A DNA stretch of 64,000 nt from Chitinophaga sp. YR627 (GTDB taxonomy: Bacteria; Bacteroidota; Bacteroidia; Chitinophagales; Chitinophagaceae), in contig NZ_FOUX01000004.1 in assembly GCF_900114995.1 (NCBI RefSeq), forward strand, positions 806,001-870,000, in the 5' to 3' direction. The stretch's first letter is position 1. Each line of letters opens with the position of its first letter. Positions 18,451-27,060 of this stretch are shown here, piece after piece. Under the pieces are notes generated by a model, which had not been told where the DNA came from, made no database searches, and saw nothing but the letters and a program-made list of their open reading frames with translations. Both the position numbers and the translations under genes were made by a program.

Positions 18451-19661
18451 ACAAAGGATAAATGTTCGTACTGCTTTTTCAGAATAGCCGCATCATCTGC
18501 ACTCAACCAGTTTTTTAATAATGTAGCATACACACTTTTGAAATCGACCGTGTGTTGCAGGTCTCCTTCATCCAGATTGACCAGATCCGGTCCATCATTC
18601 AGCAATCCCTGTTTTTTCAGTCCGCCGCCAATGAGGAACATATTATTAGCAGTGCCATGATCTGTTCCTCCACTGGCATTCTGTGCCACACGACGGCCAA
18701 ATTCAGAGAAGGTCATAATCACCACATCCTGGAAACGATTGTTATTCTTCAGTTCACGGGTCAGTGCTGTAATCGCTTCATCCAGCCTTTTCAACTGCGT
18801 TTGCTGTGATGCCAGCTGATTCACATGTGTATCAAACGCACCATGTGACACATAATATACTTTCGTACTGATATCTGACATGATCAGACGGGCAATAGTC
18901 TGCATGTTTTTGCCCAGGTCCGTCGCCGGAAAAAGCTCTTTTGTTTTATATGCCTTAAACTGATTTTTAATATATCCTGCGGATGACATGGTGGCGCCCA
19001 TCGTCTTGTACAGATAATCTACCGGCGCATGATCATCATCTATCGGATGACCCCCATTTTCCTTACCCAGCAGCTCTTTGAACATGCGGTCATTGGCTGC
19101 TGCCTGCAACTTATCAGGATCTTTAAAGGCCAGCCCTTTCTGCAGATCACCTTTCATCGCCAGACTCAATGTATCATCTATTTCCAGTGCCTGTACAGGC
19201 TTATCACAACCTTTACACTGAGCATCCAGGAAACGGCCGATCCAGCCATCTGTCCAGTTTTCAGATGAGGCGCTTGCAGACTGCCAGATATCCATCGAAC
19301 GGAAATGCGAACGGTCCGGGTTAGGATACCCCACGTTATTCATGATAGCCAGCGAACCTTCATCATACAGTCCTTTCAATCCCTGCAGTGCAGGATGAAT
19401 ACCTATTTCATCTGTCAGGGATAAAGCCTGTTCACGTTGAATGCCCAGGGTCGGGCGGGAGCGGTAGTAAATATCATTACGATAGGGAATGACGGTATTT
19501 AATCCGTCGTTACCACCAGACAATTGTATAATGACCAGTACTTTATTGCCGGGAGGCACCAGGTTATCTTTTTCGAATGCTTTCAGGAATTTAGGCATCA
19601 TCATGGAAGCAGAGGCCAATGATCCCACCTGTAAGAAACTTCTTCTGTTTAAGATCAGCAT
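18447..19661 (-). CDS. DUF1501 family exported protein
   Basis: 404 residues. The N-terminus NRRSFLQVGSLASASMM looks like a twin-arginine signal with a single pair of Arg. The domain has VLVIIQLSGGNDGLNTVIPY at the start, TFSEFGRRVAQNASGGTDHG and FLIGGGL, which are DUF1501 hallmarks (alkaline-phosphatase-like superfamily). DUF1501 and DUF1800 genes usually occur as a pair, as here: the DUF1800 gene ends 25 bases upstream. Their joint role is not established. A secreted enzyme is likely. Confidence 0.88.
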   Translation of the reverse strand: MLILNRRSFLQVGSLASASMMMPKFLKAFEKDNLVPPGNKVLVIIQLSGGNDGLNTVIPYRNDIYYRSRPTLGIQREQALSLTDEIGIHPALQGLKGLYDEGSLAIMNNVGYPNPDRSHFRSMDIWQSASASSENWTDGWIGRFLDAQCKGCDKPVQALEIDDTLSLAMKGDLQKGLAFKDPDKLQAAANDRMFKELLGKENGGHPIDDDHAPVDYLYKTMGATMSSAGYIKNQFKAYKTKELFPATDLGKNMQTIARLIMSDISTKVYYVSHGAFDTHVNQLASQQTQLKRLDEAITALTRELKNNNRFQDVVIMTFSEFGRRVAQNASGGTDHGTANNMFLIGGGLKKQGLLNDGPDLVNLDEGDLQHTVDFKSVYATLLKNWLSADDAAILKKQYEHLSFV

Positions 19662-19686
19662 GATTTGATTTTTTAAAGTGGATACA

Positions 19687-21126
19687 TTAGCACAACTGAT
19701 ATTCCGGTGTGCTCATCACTGCGATTGCAACGGTTTTAATATAGTTTTCACGGGAAGATGCGTCTGCATAATTTTCCAGCACCTGTTTACTGACGTTTTT
19801 ATTCGCCTGCAACAATGATCCGGAGATGGCTTCCGCGAGTTTTTCACGCGATACTTTTTCATAATCTTTCAGTAACGCATTCCAGTTGATCACTCCTTTG
19901 ATCTTTCTTGCATACTGTTTCTGTACAGATTCATTCAGCTCCATCGTTACTTTATAACTACCCATACCCATTTCAGGCGTAATTTCCTTTGGTGTGATAT
20001 TAAACTCTTTTTCATAGAGTATCATCTTGGGTAACTGCATGCGGTACATCAGACTGGAACTATCGATCCAGTTACGTCCACCTGGCCATCCGGCCACATT
20101 GGGAGGATAGAATAAGACCTGTCCCAATACCTGCTGGAATGACAACATCACTTCTTCTCTTTCGAACTCAACGGGTACGGTTCTACGTAATCCAACCAGT
20201 AACTCTACCGGTGATTTTATACGTGTACCTATCAGACCTGCATCATAGAACCAGTCCGCATTGAAAAGGTATTGCATCAATGCACCGATATCATATCCGG
20301 AGGAGTAAAACTTATCTGCGAGTTTGTTCACATTCGCTTCGTCCAGGTTCTCACTGACGAAGTAGCGATATATTTTAGTGGTGATATATCTGGCAGTTTC
20401 TTTCTGGTCTAAGAGTATTTTCAGTACATCATCTCCATTGAAATTGCCGCTCTTTCCCAGCACTGTTTTTTGTCCGTTATCATGTCTTTTCTCTCTGAAC
20501 ACAAAACTGCCATCGCCTTCATATGCCCATCCCGTAAAAGATCTAGCGGCCTCTTTGATATCAGTTTCGGAGTAATGCCCTCTTCCCATGGTGAATAGCT
20601 CCATGACTTCGCGGGCGAAGTTTTCATTCGGATGTGCTTTCACGTTCTGCTGATTATTCAGGAACTGCAGCATAGCGGGCGACCTGGAAACAGCGGTCAG
20701 TAATTCACCGAAATTACCCAGGGCATTTTCTCTTATTACCTGTAATAACTGCTGATTGAACAGTACATTCTGCGTACGGCAGGCAAAATGTCCATGCCAG
20801 AAGAGGGCCATTTTCTCCCGCAGGGGATGCTCACTTTGTACCATTTCATTCATCCATTGCAGGTTGAGGTCTTTGACACCCTGGCGGTTCATTCTGTTCA
20901 GTTCCCTCCTTTCTTCGGGAGACATCATTTTGCTCCGATCGGGCAAATCGGAAACATCGCGGACTTTCAGCGGCGTTTGTACGTCTTTTTCAGGTCCTGC
21001 CAGGATCTTACTGATGACCTGACGACGTTTTTTGTGGGTCCAGTCTTCAATTACTGCAGGAGAAGCACCAAATCCGGCTCTCCATGCCAGGTGCTGCATT
21101 TGTAGTTTTTCAGGAACTGCGGGCAT
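19687..21126 (-). CDS. DUF1800 family protein
   Basis: 479 residues. Characteristic segments are HLAWRAGFGASP near the N-terminus, MALFWHGHFAC, NENFAREVMELFTMG (the most conserved part of DUF1800), DIKEAARSFTGW and NVAGWPGGRNWID. No classical signal peptide is evident. First gene of a two-gene unit with DUF1501. The function is unknown; these pairs are widespread in Bacteroidota and Planctomycetes. Confidence 0.9.
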   Translation of the reverse strand: MPAVPEKLQMQHLAWRAGFGASPAVIEDWTHKKRRQVISKILAGPEKDVQTPLKVRDVSDLPDRSKMMSPEERRELNRMNRQGVKDLNLQWMNEMVQSEHPLREKMALFWHGHFACRTQNVLFNQQLLQVIRENALGNFGELLTAVSRSPAMLQFLNNQQNVKAHPNENFAREVMELFTMGRGHYSETDIKEAARSFTGWAYEGDGSFVFREKRHDNGQKTVLGKSGNFNGDDVLKILLDQKETARYITTKIYRYFVSENLDEANVNKLADKFYSSGYDIGALMQYLFNADWFYDAGLIGTRIKSPVELLVGLRRTVPVEFEREEVMLSFQQVLGQVLFYPPNVAGWPGGRNWIDSSSLMYRMQLPKMILYEKEFNITPKEITPEMGMGSYKVTMELNESVQKQYARKIKGVINWNALLKDYEKVSREKLAEAISGSLLQANKNVSKQVLENYADASSRENYIKTVAIAVMSTPEYQLC

Positions 21127-21221
21127 ACAGGTAGATAGATTTTGGGTTTGACAAGAGAGAAGAGAGAAGGTTTAACAGCAGGCAGAAGATTTAACATCAC
21201 CAAATTGTTACGACAACAATA

Positions 21222-21374
21222 ATTAGGAATTAAGAATTAGGAATTGGTTAGCCGCACTTTACATAAAAACTACTATTCGAATAAACCAGACAATTGCAAA
21301 AAGGAATTAACAATTAAGAATCAGCCATTTACCAAAGCATAATTCTTAATTGTTAATTCCTAATTCTTAATTGA
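21222..21374. repeat. AT-rich AATTAGGAATTAAG repeats between DUF1800 and moeA
   Basis: Short units of the AATTAGGAATTAA / TTAATTCCTAATT kind occur about 21224-21247, 21304-21319 and 21350-21372, the last in inverted orientation to the first, so the region can pair with itself. Similar strings occur at 43576, 47949, 48752 and 60004. They look like a dispersed intergenic repeat rather than a coding or promoter element. Confidence 0.6.
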
Positions 21375-22583
21375 CTATGGTCTGAACCGCCATACGGGGT
21401 AGCTACTTCCTTTTTCAAACACCCGCTGTTCGGCAGGCAGTTCCAGGAAGCCATCTGCCTGCAATAAAGCGGCGAGGTCTCCTGAACCGTGATAAGGTGG
21501 CGGCAGGGCAATCAGCTGTCCACCCGCTACCGGATGCAGTCTTACCGGCATAAAGTAGGTCAGTGGAGACGAAAAACTGACATCTGCTCCCAGTACCGCA
21601 TGCGGCGTAGGAGGCGCTGTATATTGGAGGCTGGCACGCAACCAGGGTAATACATAACGGTAGCAGCACATAAAGCCGGATACGGGATTACCCGGCAGGG
21701 CGAATACGACAGGACCGTTTTCAAACTGTCCGAAGAGGAAGGGTTTTCCCGGGCGTTGCTGTACTTTATGAAACAGCTGCTGCATGCCCATTTGTTCCAG
21801 TACCAATGGCAGGTAATCGTATTTTCCGGCTGATACAGCCCCTGTACAGATCCAGGCATCCGCATCCTTCAATGACTCAAATAAAGACCGTATAGCGGCC
21901 TCATTATCGTGTACATGGTGACAGCTGGCTTCGATACCCAACTCTTTTAACGCAGCTGCCAGGCTATAGGAGTTAGAGATCCTTACCTGGTGGATATCCG
22001 GTGTATCGGCTACAGGTACCAGTTCATCGCCGGTGGCGATAATAGCTACTTTAGGCAACCGGCTGACATTCACCAGTGTTTTCCCTACGGAAGCCAGTAC
22101 GCCGATCTCAGCGGCGGTTAACCAGGTGCCGGCAGGAATAACCAGTTGTCCGGCAGCAGCGTCTGCACCCTGTCGGTGAATAGCCTGTCCTTTTTCCACG
22201 CCGGCGTTGATGGTAAAACGCTTAAAGCCTTCATGCTCTGTAGCGACCAGGTGTTCATACTGGATGACGGTATCCGTCAGTTCCGGCAGGATAGCGCCGG
22301 TCATTACTTCCATGCAATTGGCGGTATTTCCCAGCTGTTTACGGGGCATACCTGCTGCCTGCATATCTTCTACACCAAAGACAGTCTGTCCTTTAGCATA
22401 GGTCTCATAATCGATGGCAATACCGTCCATCATCACCCTGTCGTACGGGGGAAAATCTCTGTCAGATAAGACCGGTTCCCGCAGGATACGTCCGGTAACG
22501 GCAGTAAAGGGCAGCTGTTCCATTCCGAAGTCACGGACAGTACTCATCACAGCGGCAGATGCGGCAGTTACGTCTATCAGCAT
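21375..22583 (-). CDS. moeA: Molybdopterin molybdotransferase MoeA
   Basis: 402 residues with the MoeA domain order: N-terminal linker domain (REPVLSDRDFPPYDRVMMDG, the substrate strand), the MPT-binding/MoCF domain (VAIIATGDELV, then CTGAVSAGKYDYLP and FALPGNPVSGFMC) and the C-terminal beta domain. It inserts molybdate into adenylylated molybdopterin, the last cytoplasmic step of molybdenum-cofactor synthesis. It is transcribed divergently from moaC, 43 bp away. Confidence 0.95.
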   Translation of the reverse strand: MLIDVTAASAAVMSTVRDFGMEQLPFTAVTGRILREPVLSDRDFPPYDRVMMDGIAIDYETYAKGQTVFGVEDMQAAGMPRKQLGNTANCMEVMTGAILPELTDTVIQYEHLVATEHEGFKRFTINAGVEKGQAIHRQGADAAAGQLVIPAGTWLTAAEIGVLASVGKTLVNVSRLPKVAIIATGDELVPVADTPDIHQVRISNSYSLAAALKELGIEASCHHVHDNEAAIRSLFESLKDADAWICTGAVSAGKYDYLPLVLEQMGMQQLFHKVQQRPGKPFLFGQFENGPVVFALPGNPVSGFMCCYRYVLPWLRASLQYTAPPTPHAVLGADVSFSSPLTYFMPVRLHPVAGGQLIALPPPYHGSGDLAALLQADGFLELPAEQRVFEKGSSYPVWRFRP

Positions 22584-22626
22584 TGTTTTGGAGGTTTGAT
22601 TGCTTTAGTTGTAAATTTATTCCATT

Positions 22627-23109
22627 ATGAGCAATGATTCAAGTCAACAGGGATTTTCACATTTGAATGCAGCAGATCAACCGGTCATGGTGGATGTGAG
22701 CGGCAAAACAGATACAGTACGTGTGGCAGTGGCAGAAAGCAGGGTATTTCTGCCGGAGATCATAAGACAACAATTCAGCGGAAAAGATATACATACTGCG
22801 AAAGGGGCCGTCTTCCAAACCGCCATCCTGGCGGGTATTATGGCGGCCAAGAAAACACCGGAGCTGATACCTTTATGTCATACATTACTACTTGACGGGT
22901 GTCAGGTGGATATCACACTGGAAGAGGAAGAAGCAGTGGTACGCTGTACGATCAAAACGACCGGTAAAACGGGTGTGGAGATGGAAGCGCTGACAGGCGC
23001 CAGTGTGGCTGCATTGACAATTTATGATATGTGTAAAGCATTTACACACGGGATGGTCATCAGACAAACACGGCTGCTGAGCAAAACAGGTGGCAAAAGG
23101 GATTTTTAA
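22627..23109 (+). CDS. moaC: Cyclic pyranopterin monophosphate synthase
   Basis: 160 residues of the MoaC family. Hallmarks: AKKTPELIPLCHTLLLDG (the KTPELIPLCH signature) and the MEALTGASVAALTIYDMCK segment with conserved Asp and Lys. It works with MoaA (not seen in this window) to make the pterin precursor of molybdenum cofactor. The mobA-like gene starts 10 bases after its stop, so they are one operon. The promoter region is shared with moeA. Confidence 0.96.
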   Translation: MSNDSSQQGFSHLNAADQPVMVDVSGKTDTVRVAVAESRVFLPEIIRQQFSGKDIHTAKGAVFQTAILAGIMAAKKTPELIPLCHTLLLDGCQVDITLEEEEAVVRCTIKTTGKTGVEMEALTGASVAALTIYDMCKAFTHGMVIRQTRLLSKTGGKRDF

Positions 23110-23119
23110 AAACAATGAC

Positions 23120-23707
23120 ATGGCAGCTCCATTAAAAGGACTCATTCTATGCGGTGGCCGCAGTACACGTATGCAGCAGGATAAAAGCCTGATCGCCTAC
23201 CATGGCGTGCCGCAATGGCAATATCTCTATGAACTGGTAAGATCCGTCCTTCCGGAAGTATATGTCTCCTGCCGGGAAGATCAGCAGGAAAATTTACGTA
23301 CAGATATCGATGTTATAACAGATAGTGTGGAAGGCGGTGGTCCTTCTATAGGCTTACTGAGCGCCAACAAGGCCTTTCCGGATGCGGCCTGGCTGGTACT
23401 GGCGGTAGACCTACCATTGATCAGCGAACAAAGCATAAACTATCTGATCACACAAAGACAGGCAGAAAAAGACGCGACCTCACTAATCAGTCCTGTTAAT
23501 CACCTGCCGGAACCGCTGATCGCGATCTGGGAGCCTTCCGGATTGCAAAAGCTCTGGCAGAATGTAACGGAAGGCAGAAACTGCCCCCGTAAGACCTTAC
23601 TGAACGCTGATATCCATCAGATAGAAAATCCGTTCTCAGCAGAGCATTTTAATGCCAATACACCAGACGAAATGAAAGAAGCAGGGGCTCAGCTGGGACT
23701 GCAATAA
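23120..23707 (+). CDS. mobA: MobA-like molybdenum cofactor guanylyl/cytidylyltransferase
   Basis: 195 residues from the ATG at 23120; a GTG at 23090 lies inside moaC and is unlikely. The nucleotide-binding start LKGLILCGGRSTRMQQDKSL matches the GGxSxRMGxDK motif, with Gln in place of Gly. Then LVLAVDLPLI holds the metal-binding Asp. In molybdenum-cofactor neighbourhoods this family attaches GMP (MobA) or CMP (MocA). The sequence does not decide between the two, so the symbol is provisional. It lies 10 bp after moaC. Confidence 0.85.
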   Translation: MAAPLKGLILCGGRSTRMQQDKSLIAYHGVPQWQYLYELVRSVLPEVYVSCREDQQENLRTDIDVITDSVEGGGPSIGLLSANKAFPDAAWLVLAVDLPLISEQSINYLITQRQAEKDATSLISPVNHLPEPLIAIWEPSGLQKLWQNVTEGRNCPRKTLLNADIHQIENPFSAEHFNANTPDEMKEAGAQLGLQ

Positions 23708-23723
23708 TGAACGTACGTTGGTA

Positions 23724-23825
23724 TTCGTATTAAACCGTTATTAGACCGGCATTACACCGCCATTTGTACGTTCATGAACGAAGCGGTAACGGAGAAATTC
23801 CGGTGTAATAGCGGTGTAATACGAA
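23724..23825. repeat. 102-bp imperfect palindrome with 11-bp period
   Basis: Two 49-base arms meet at a central CATG (23773-23776). 36 of 49 positions are complementary. The left arm is built from 11-base units (CGTATTAAACC, GTTATTAGACC, GGCATTACACC at 23726, 23737, 23748). The centre TACGTTCATGAACG is shared with the palindrome at 61092. It lies 17 bp after the mobA stop and has no T-run, so it is not an ordinary terminator. Confidence 0.85.
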
Positions 23826-23967
23826 GCTCACGACCATCACTTAAAGCCGCTTTTTCCAAACGGAGAGAGCGGCTTTTGTTTGCAAATGACATACAACAAA
23901 TCTATCCGATCTGATGCTGTTTTTTTGCATCGCATTATTCGTACAACCCAATAATAAGTATTTTTTA

Positions 23968-23996
23968 TTGCAAACTATTTGCAACAAAGATGCAAA
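23968..23996 (+). promoter_or_regulatory. Overlapping TTGCAA inverted repeats, candidate operator
   Basis: TTGCAAA-CTA-TTTGCAA (23968-23984) is a perfect 7-bp inverted repeat. Its right arm starts a second one, TTTGCA-N7-TGCAAA (23978-23996). The sites cover the -33 region of the promoter of the His-rich operon, so a repressor bound here would block RNA polymerase. Given the metal-binding look of the genes, a Fur/Zur-type regulator is a reasonable guess; the protein is not known. Confidence 0.55.
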
Positions 23997-24009
23997 CAAT
24001 ATATATTTG
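23978..24009 (+). promoter_or_regulatory. Bacteroidota-type promoter
   Basis: TTTG at 23978-23981, 20 bp, then TATATTTG at 24002-24009, which fits the TTTG/TAnnTTTG pattern of Bacteroidota housekeeping promoters. The start point would fall near 24013-24016, practically at the GTG start codon of the first gene. Confidence 0.65.
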
Positions 24010-24014
24010 CCCCC

Positions 24015-24332
24015 GTGATAAGATCAAATCTATACAGGTTCGTAGCATATCTCCTGCTGGTAACGTTCAGTTACATCCAGGGGGTACAGGTCCTGCATGA
24101 TTATCACCATCACTATTATTCTCCTGACAAACATCTGCACTTCGGGAAAGATCCGGCCTGTAAGATCTGTGATCATCTGCTGGTGAAAAAACACCAGTCA
24201 CTGACCGCAGATATTTTCACGTTGCGTGATATCCATCTGAAACCCGAAATCATCCGGGAGGTAGTCTGCACAAGTCCTGCAGCAATTTTCCTTCCCAGTG
24301 ATCTGAATAAAGATCCTCCATCAATAGCATAA
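24015..24332 (+). CDS. Small His-rich membrane-anchored protein, function unknown
   Basis: 105 residues from the GTG at 24015. A TTG at 23979 would lie inside the promoter and operator and is rejected. An N-terminal hydrophobic segment (about residues 8-25) serves as anchor or signal. The next part is rich in possible metal ligands: HDYHHHYY, DKHLHF, and CKIC (CxxC) followed by DHLLVKKH. I do not recognise a family. It heads a plus-strand operon with a TonB receptor and two His-rich lipoproteins, so a role in metal uptake, sensing or delivery is inferred. The start is close to leaderless. Confidence 0.65.
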   Translation: MIRSNLYRFVAYLLLVTFSYIQGVQVLHDYHHHYYSPDKHLHFGKDPACKICDHLLVKKHQSLTADIFTLRDIHLKPEIIREVVCTSPAAIFLPSDLNKDPPSIA

Positions 24333-24390
24333 ATACAATCCCTCCATTAGCAGTTTTGAGTATCCTCAAAACATTTTAAATCATACATAC

Positions 24391-26427
24391 ATGTCGATTT
24401 CAAAACAGCTACCGCTGTTTTGCCTGCTGACCTATGCCGTATCCGTACAGGCACAGGTCGGGAGAGGCGATACTATTCGCCTGCGCGACGTCGAAGTAAG
24501 AGGTAAGACGCCTGTAAAAACAGGTACTGCCACTGCTATGTCGCTAAGCAATGAACAGCTGGAGCAAACACGCGGCGCGAGTCTCGCCGGTGCATTATCT
24601 GTATTACCGGGTATCAGCATATTGAAGACAGGACATTCTATTGAAAAGCCCGTGATCAATGGCATGCACAGTAACAGGGTACTGATACTGAACAATGGCG
24701 TACGGCAGGAAGGCCAGCAATGGGGGACCGAACACGCTCCCGAAGTGGATGCCTATGTTGCCAAAGAACTGGTCGTGATCAAAGGTGCAGAAGGCGTACG
24801 TTATGGCGCAGATGCACTGGGTGGTGTCATTCTCGTGAAACCTGCTCCACTACCGGAACAAGGCAAACTGAATGGAGAAGTATATCTGAACGGTGCGACG
24901 AATGGCCGTTCGGGCAACGCGGCCATTATGTTGCAAGGCTACTTACGGGGTGTTGGATGGCGGACACAGGGCTCATTCAAAAAAGCCGGGAATATAAGCA
25001 CAGCGGATTATTACCTGGGCAATACCGGTGTCAATGAAAGCAATTTTTCCGGTGCACTTAAATACAGATCCTTCGATCTATACTATAGTCATTTCAGCAC
25101 GGAACTGGGTATCCTGCACAGTGCGCATATCGGCACTGTGGAAGATATCGCTGCGCGAATTGCACATGGCCGCCCTTTTGAAGAATATGGTTTTACATAT
25201 GATATTACGCCTCCCCGGCAACAGGTGACCCATGATCTAGCCAAACTAACCTGGAAGACGGATCAACTGGAAATACAATATGCGTTTCAGCGAAACCACC
25301 GGCAGGAATTTGATCTGCGGCGTTCAGCAGGTAATGATACAAGGGCGATGATGGACCTTGTACTCAGCACCCAGACAATCGATGCGGCTTATCATATCCG
25401 TCACAGTAATTACCTGAAAGGTACCTGGGGCATCAACGGCATGCTACAGGTCAATAACAATACACCTGGTACCGGAACGACACCGCTGATACCGAATTTT
25501 GACAGTTACACTTTGGGGGTATATGCGGTAGAAAGACTGGTAAAAGAACGCTACGAACTGGAAGCAGGCATCAGATATGATTTCAAATATTTTGATGCGG
25601 CCGGTTACCGCTATGATTATACAAAGTTCAATGATAACGGTGGATTTGATCTGAACCTTTTTACTGATACCCGGCAGTTTCATAACGTGTCCGGCGCATT
25701 GGGTGCTGTAATACATCTTAATAACAAACTGGAGCTGCGTAGTAACATAGGACTGGCCTGGAGAGCACCAGGCGCAAATGAACTGTATAGTGATGGCTTA
25801 CATCATGGCGCCGCGATCTATGAGATAGGAAATCCGGATATGAAAAGCGAACAGGGATATAAATGGGTCAATTCGCTCTCGTACAGCAGCAACAAATTAC
25901 AGTTACATCTGGATGTATATGCGCACTACATCCGCAATTATATCTATGCACAACCAACACCGGATACAGTCAGAAGGACGGTACGTGGCACCTTTCCCAT
26001 CTTTATCTATCAACAGACAGATGCTGCATTTGCAGGCATAGACTTCGGTGGCAGTTATCGCTTTTTACCTGCCTTCATGTATACAGCAAATGCTGCGATG
26101 ATCAGAAGCCGGGAATACCTGCCCTATATACCAGCGGATCGTTTTGATCATGGATTACAATGGGATTACAAGCAATGTTATATAAAGTTCGAACACAGGT
26201 ATGTTGCCCGGCAGAAAAGATATAAAGCCAATACTGACTATGCACCGCCACCACCTGCCTATCATCTCTTTGCAGCCACAGCGTCAGTAAAGTATAAATC
26301 AGTGGCCATCAGCCTTTCCGTTGACAATCTGACTAACGGACTTTACAAAGATTACATGGATCGCTTCCGGTACTACGCGCATGAGATGGGTAGAAATTTC
26401 ACACTCCGGATTCATTATACATTTTAA
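24391..26427 (+). CDS. TonB-dependent outer-membrane receptor, putative metal uptake
   Basis: 678 residues: signal peptide ending VQAQ (about residue 21), a plug domain (about 35-150, with ALSVLPGISILKTGHSI, VINGMHSNRVLILNNG and IKGAEGVRYGADALGGVI), then a beta-barrel ending in an aromatic residue (IHYTF). There is no carboxypeptidase-like N-terminal domain and no SusD partner, as in classical metal or siderophore receptors. The GQQWGTEHAPEVD part resembles the plug of zinc/copper-type receptors such as ZnuD, but this is memory-based. Downstream His-rich lipoproteins support a metal substrate. Confidence 0.85.
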   Translation: MSISKQLPLFCLLTYAVSVQAQVGRGDTIRLRDVEVRGKTPVKTGTATAMSLSNEQLEQTRGASLAGALSVLPGISILKTGHSIEKPVINGMHSNRVLILNNGVRQEGQQWGTEHAPEVDAYVAKELVVIKGAEGVRYGADALGGVILVKPAPLPEQGKLNGEVYLNGATNGRSGNAAIMLQGYLRGVGWRTQGSFKKAGNISTADYYLGNTGVNESNFSGALKYRSFDLYYSHFSTELGILHSAHIGTVEDIAARIAHGRPFEEYGFTYDITPPRQQVTHDLAKLTWKTDQLEIQYAFQRNHRQEFDLRRSAGNDTRAMMDLVLSTQTIDAAYHIRHSNYLKGTWGINGMLQVNNNTPGTGTTPLIPNFDSYTLGVYAVERLVKERYELEAGIRYDFKYFDAAGYRYDYTKFNDNGGFDLNLFTDTRQFHNVSGALGAVIHLNNKLELRSNIGLAWRAPGANELYSDGLHHGAAIYEIGNPDMKSEQGYKWVNSLSYSSNKLQLHLDVYAHYIRNYIYAQPTPDTVRRTVRGTFPIFIYQQTDAAFAGIDFGGSYRFLPAFMYTANAAMIRSREYLPYIPADRFDHGLQWDYKQCYIKFEHRYVARQKRYKANTDYAPPPPAYHLFAATASVKYKSVAISLSVDNLTNGLYKDYMDRFRYYAHEMGRNFTLRIHYTF

Positions 26428-26440
26428 ACAATATACAATT

Positions 26441-27040
26441 ATGAACAAGTTACGCAACTACCTACTGTTAGGAATGATCACATTTGGTGTGCTCACGTTT
26501 TCTTCCTGTTCGAAGGAAGATCCCGTACCAGAAAAAGATCAGGAAGAAGTAGGTAAAACATCCCTGTTGTTACAGGAGGTTGAATGGGACGGTGATTTCA
26601 GAACAGGTCATCCACATGCAATTGACGGCGCAGCCATTGATACCATTGAGTTTGATGAACAGGGTAATGCACCAGTAGGATTTCATCTGCATCTGCACAC
26701 CGGCCATTCCTACAAACTGACACTCATTGCACGCGACTACGCCGGACGCGAGATACAGCAAACATTCCTCGACAGAGCAGACATACATCAGGCAGTCATC
26801 CTGGGTGCTCCCAATGGTGTACTCGACTATACGTATGGTGATGATCAGGTGGGCGTCACAGGTTATCTGCACATCGTGAAAGGCGCGTCCACCTTTACCC
26901 TGCAATACCTGATGCGTCACCTGAATCCTGGTGTAAAAGCAAGCGTAACAGCAGATGACTGGAACAATACCAATTATCAATCTAAACTGGCCGGCGCTAC
27001 TGATCTCGATTTAAAATTTGAATTACACCCTGTTGAATAA
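26441..27040 (+). CDS. His-rich lipoprotein, paralogue 1
   Basis: 199 residues from the ATG at 26441, which directly follows the receptor gene; an upstream start at 26381 lies inside the receptor. Lipoprotein signal with FSSCSK. The mature part has dense His clusters (RTGHPHAIDG, then GFHLHLHTGHSY) and a C-terminal domain containing ADDWNNTNY and LKFELHP. It shares the order of these elements with the next gene, so the two are tandem paralogues. Probably surface or periplasmic metal-binding proteins working with the receptor; inferred. Confidence 0.75.
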   Translation: MNKLRNYLLLGMITFGVLTFSSCSKEDPVPEKDQEEVGKTSLLLQEVEWDGDFRTGHPHAIDGAAIDTIEFDEQGNAPVGFHLHLHTGHSYKLTLIARDYAGREIQQTFLDRADIHQAVILGAPNGVLDYTYGDDQVGVTGYLHIVKGASTFTLQYLMRHLNPGVKASVTADDWNNTNYQSKLAGATDLDLKFELHPVE

Positions 27041-27060
27041 AAACCAATAAAATAGAAACC

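Noticed and set aside
22587..22619. Possible promoter TTTG-21-TAAATTTA between moeA and moaC
   Set aside because: The -7 box lacks the final G and the spacing is off; too weak to annotate.
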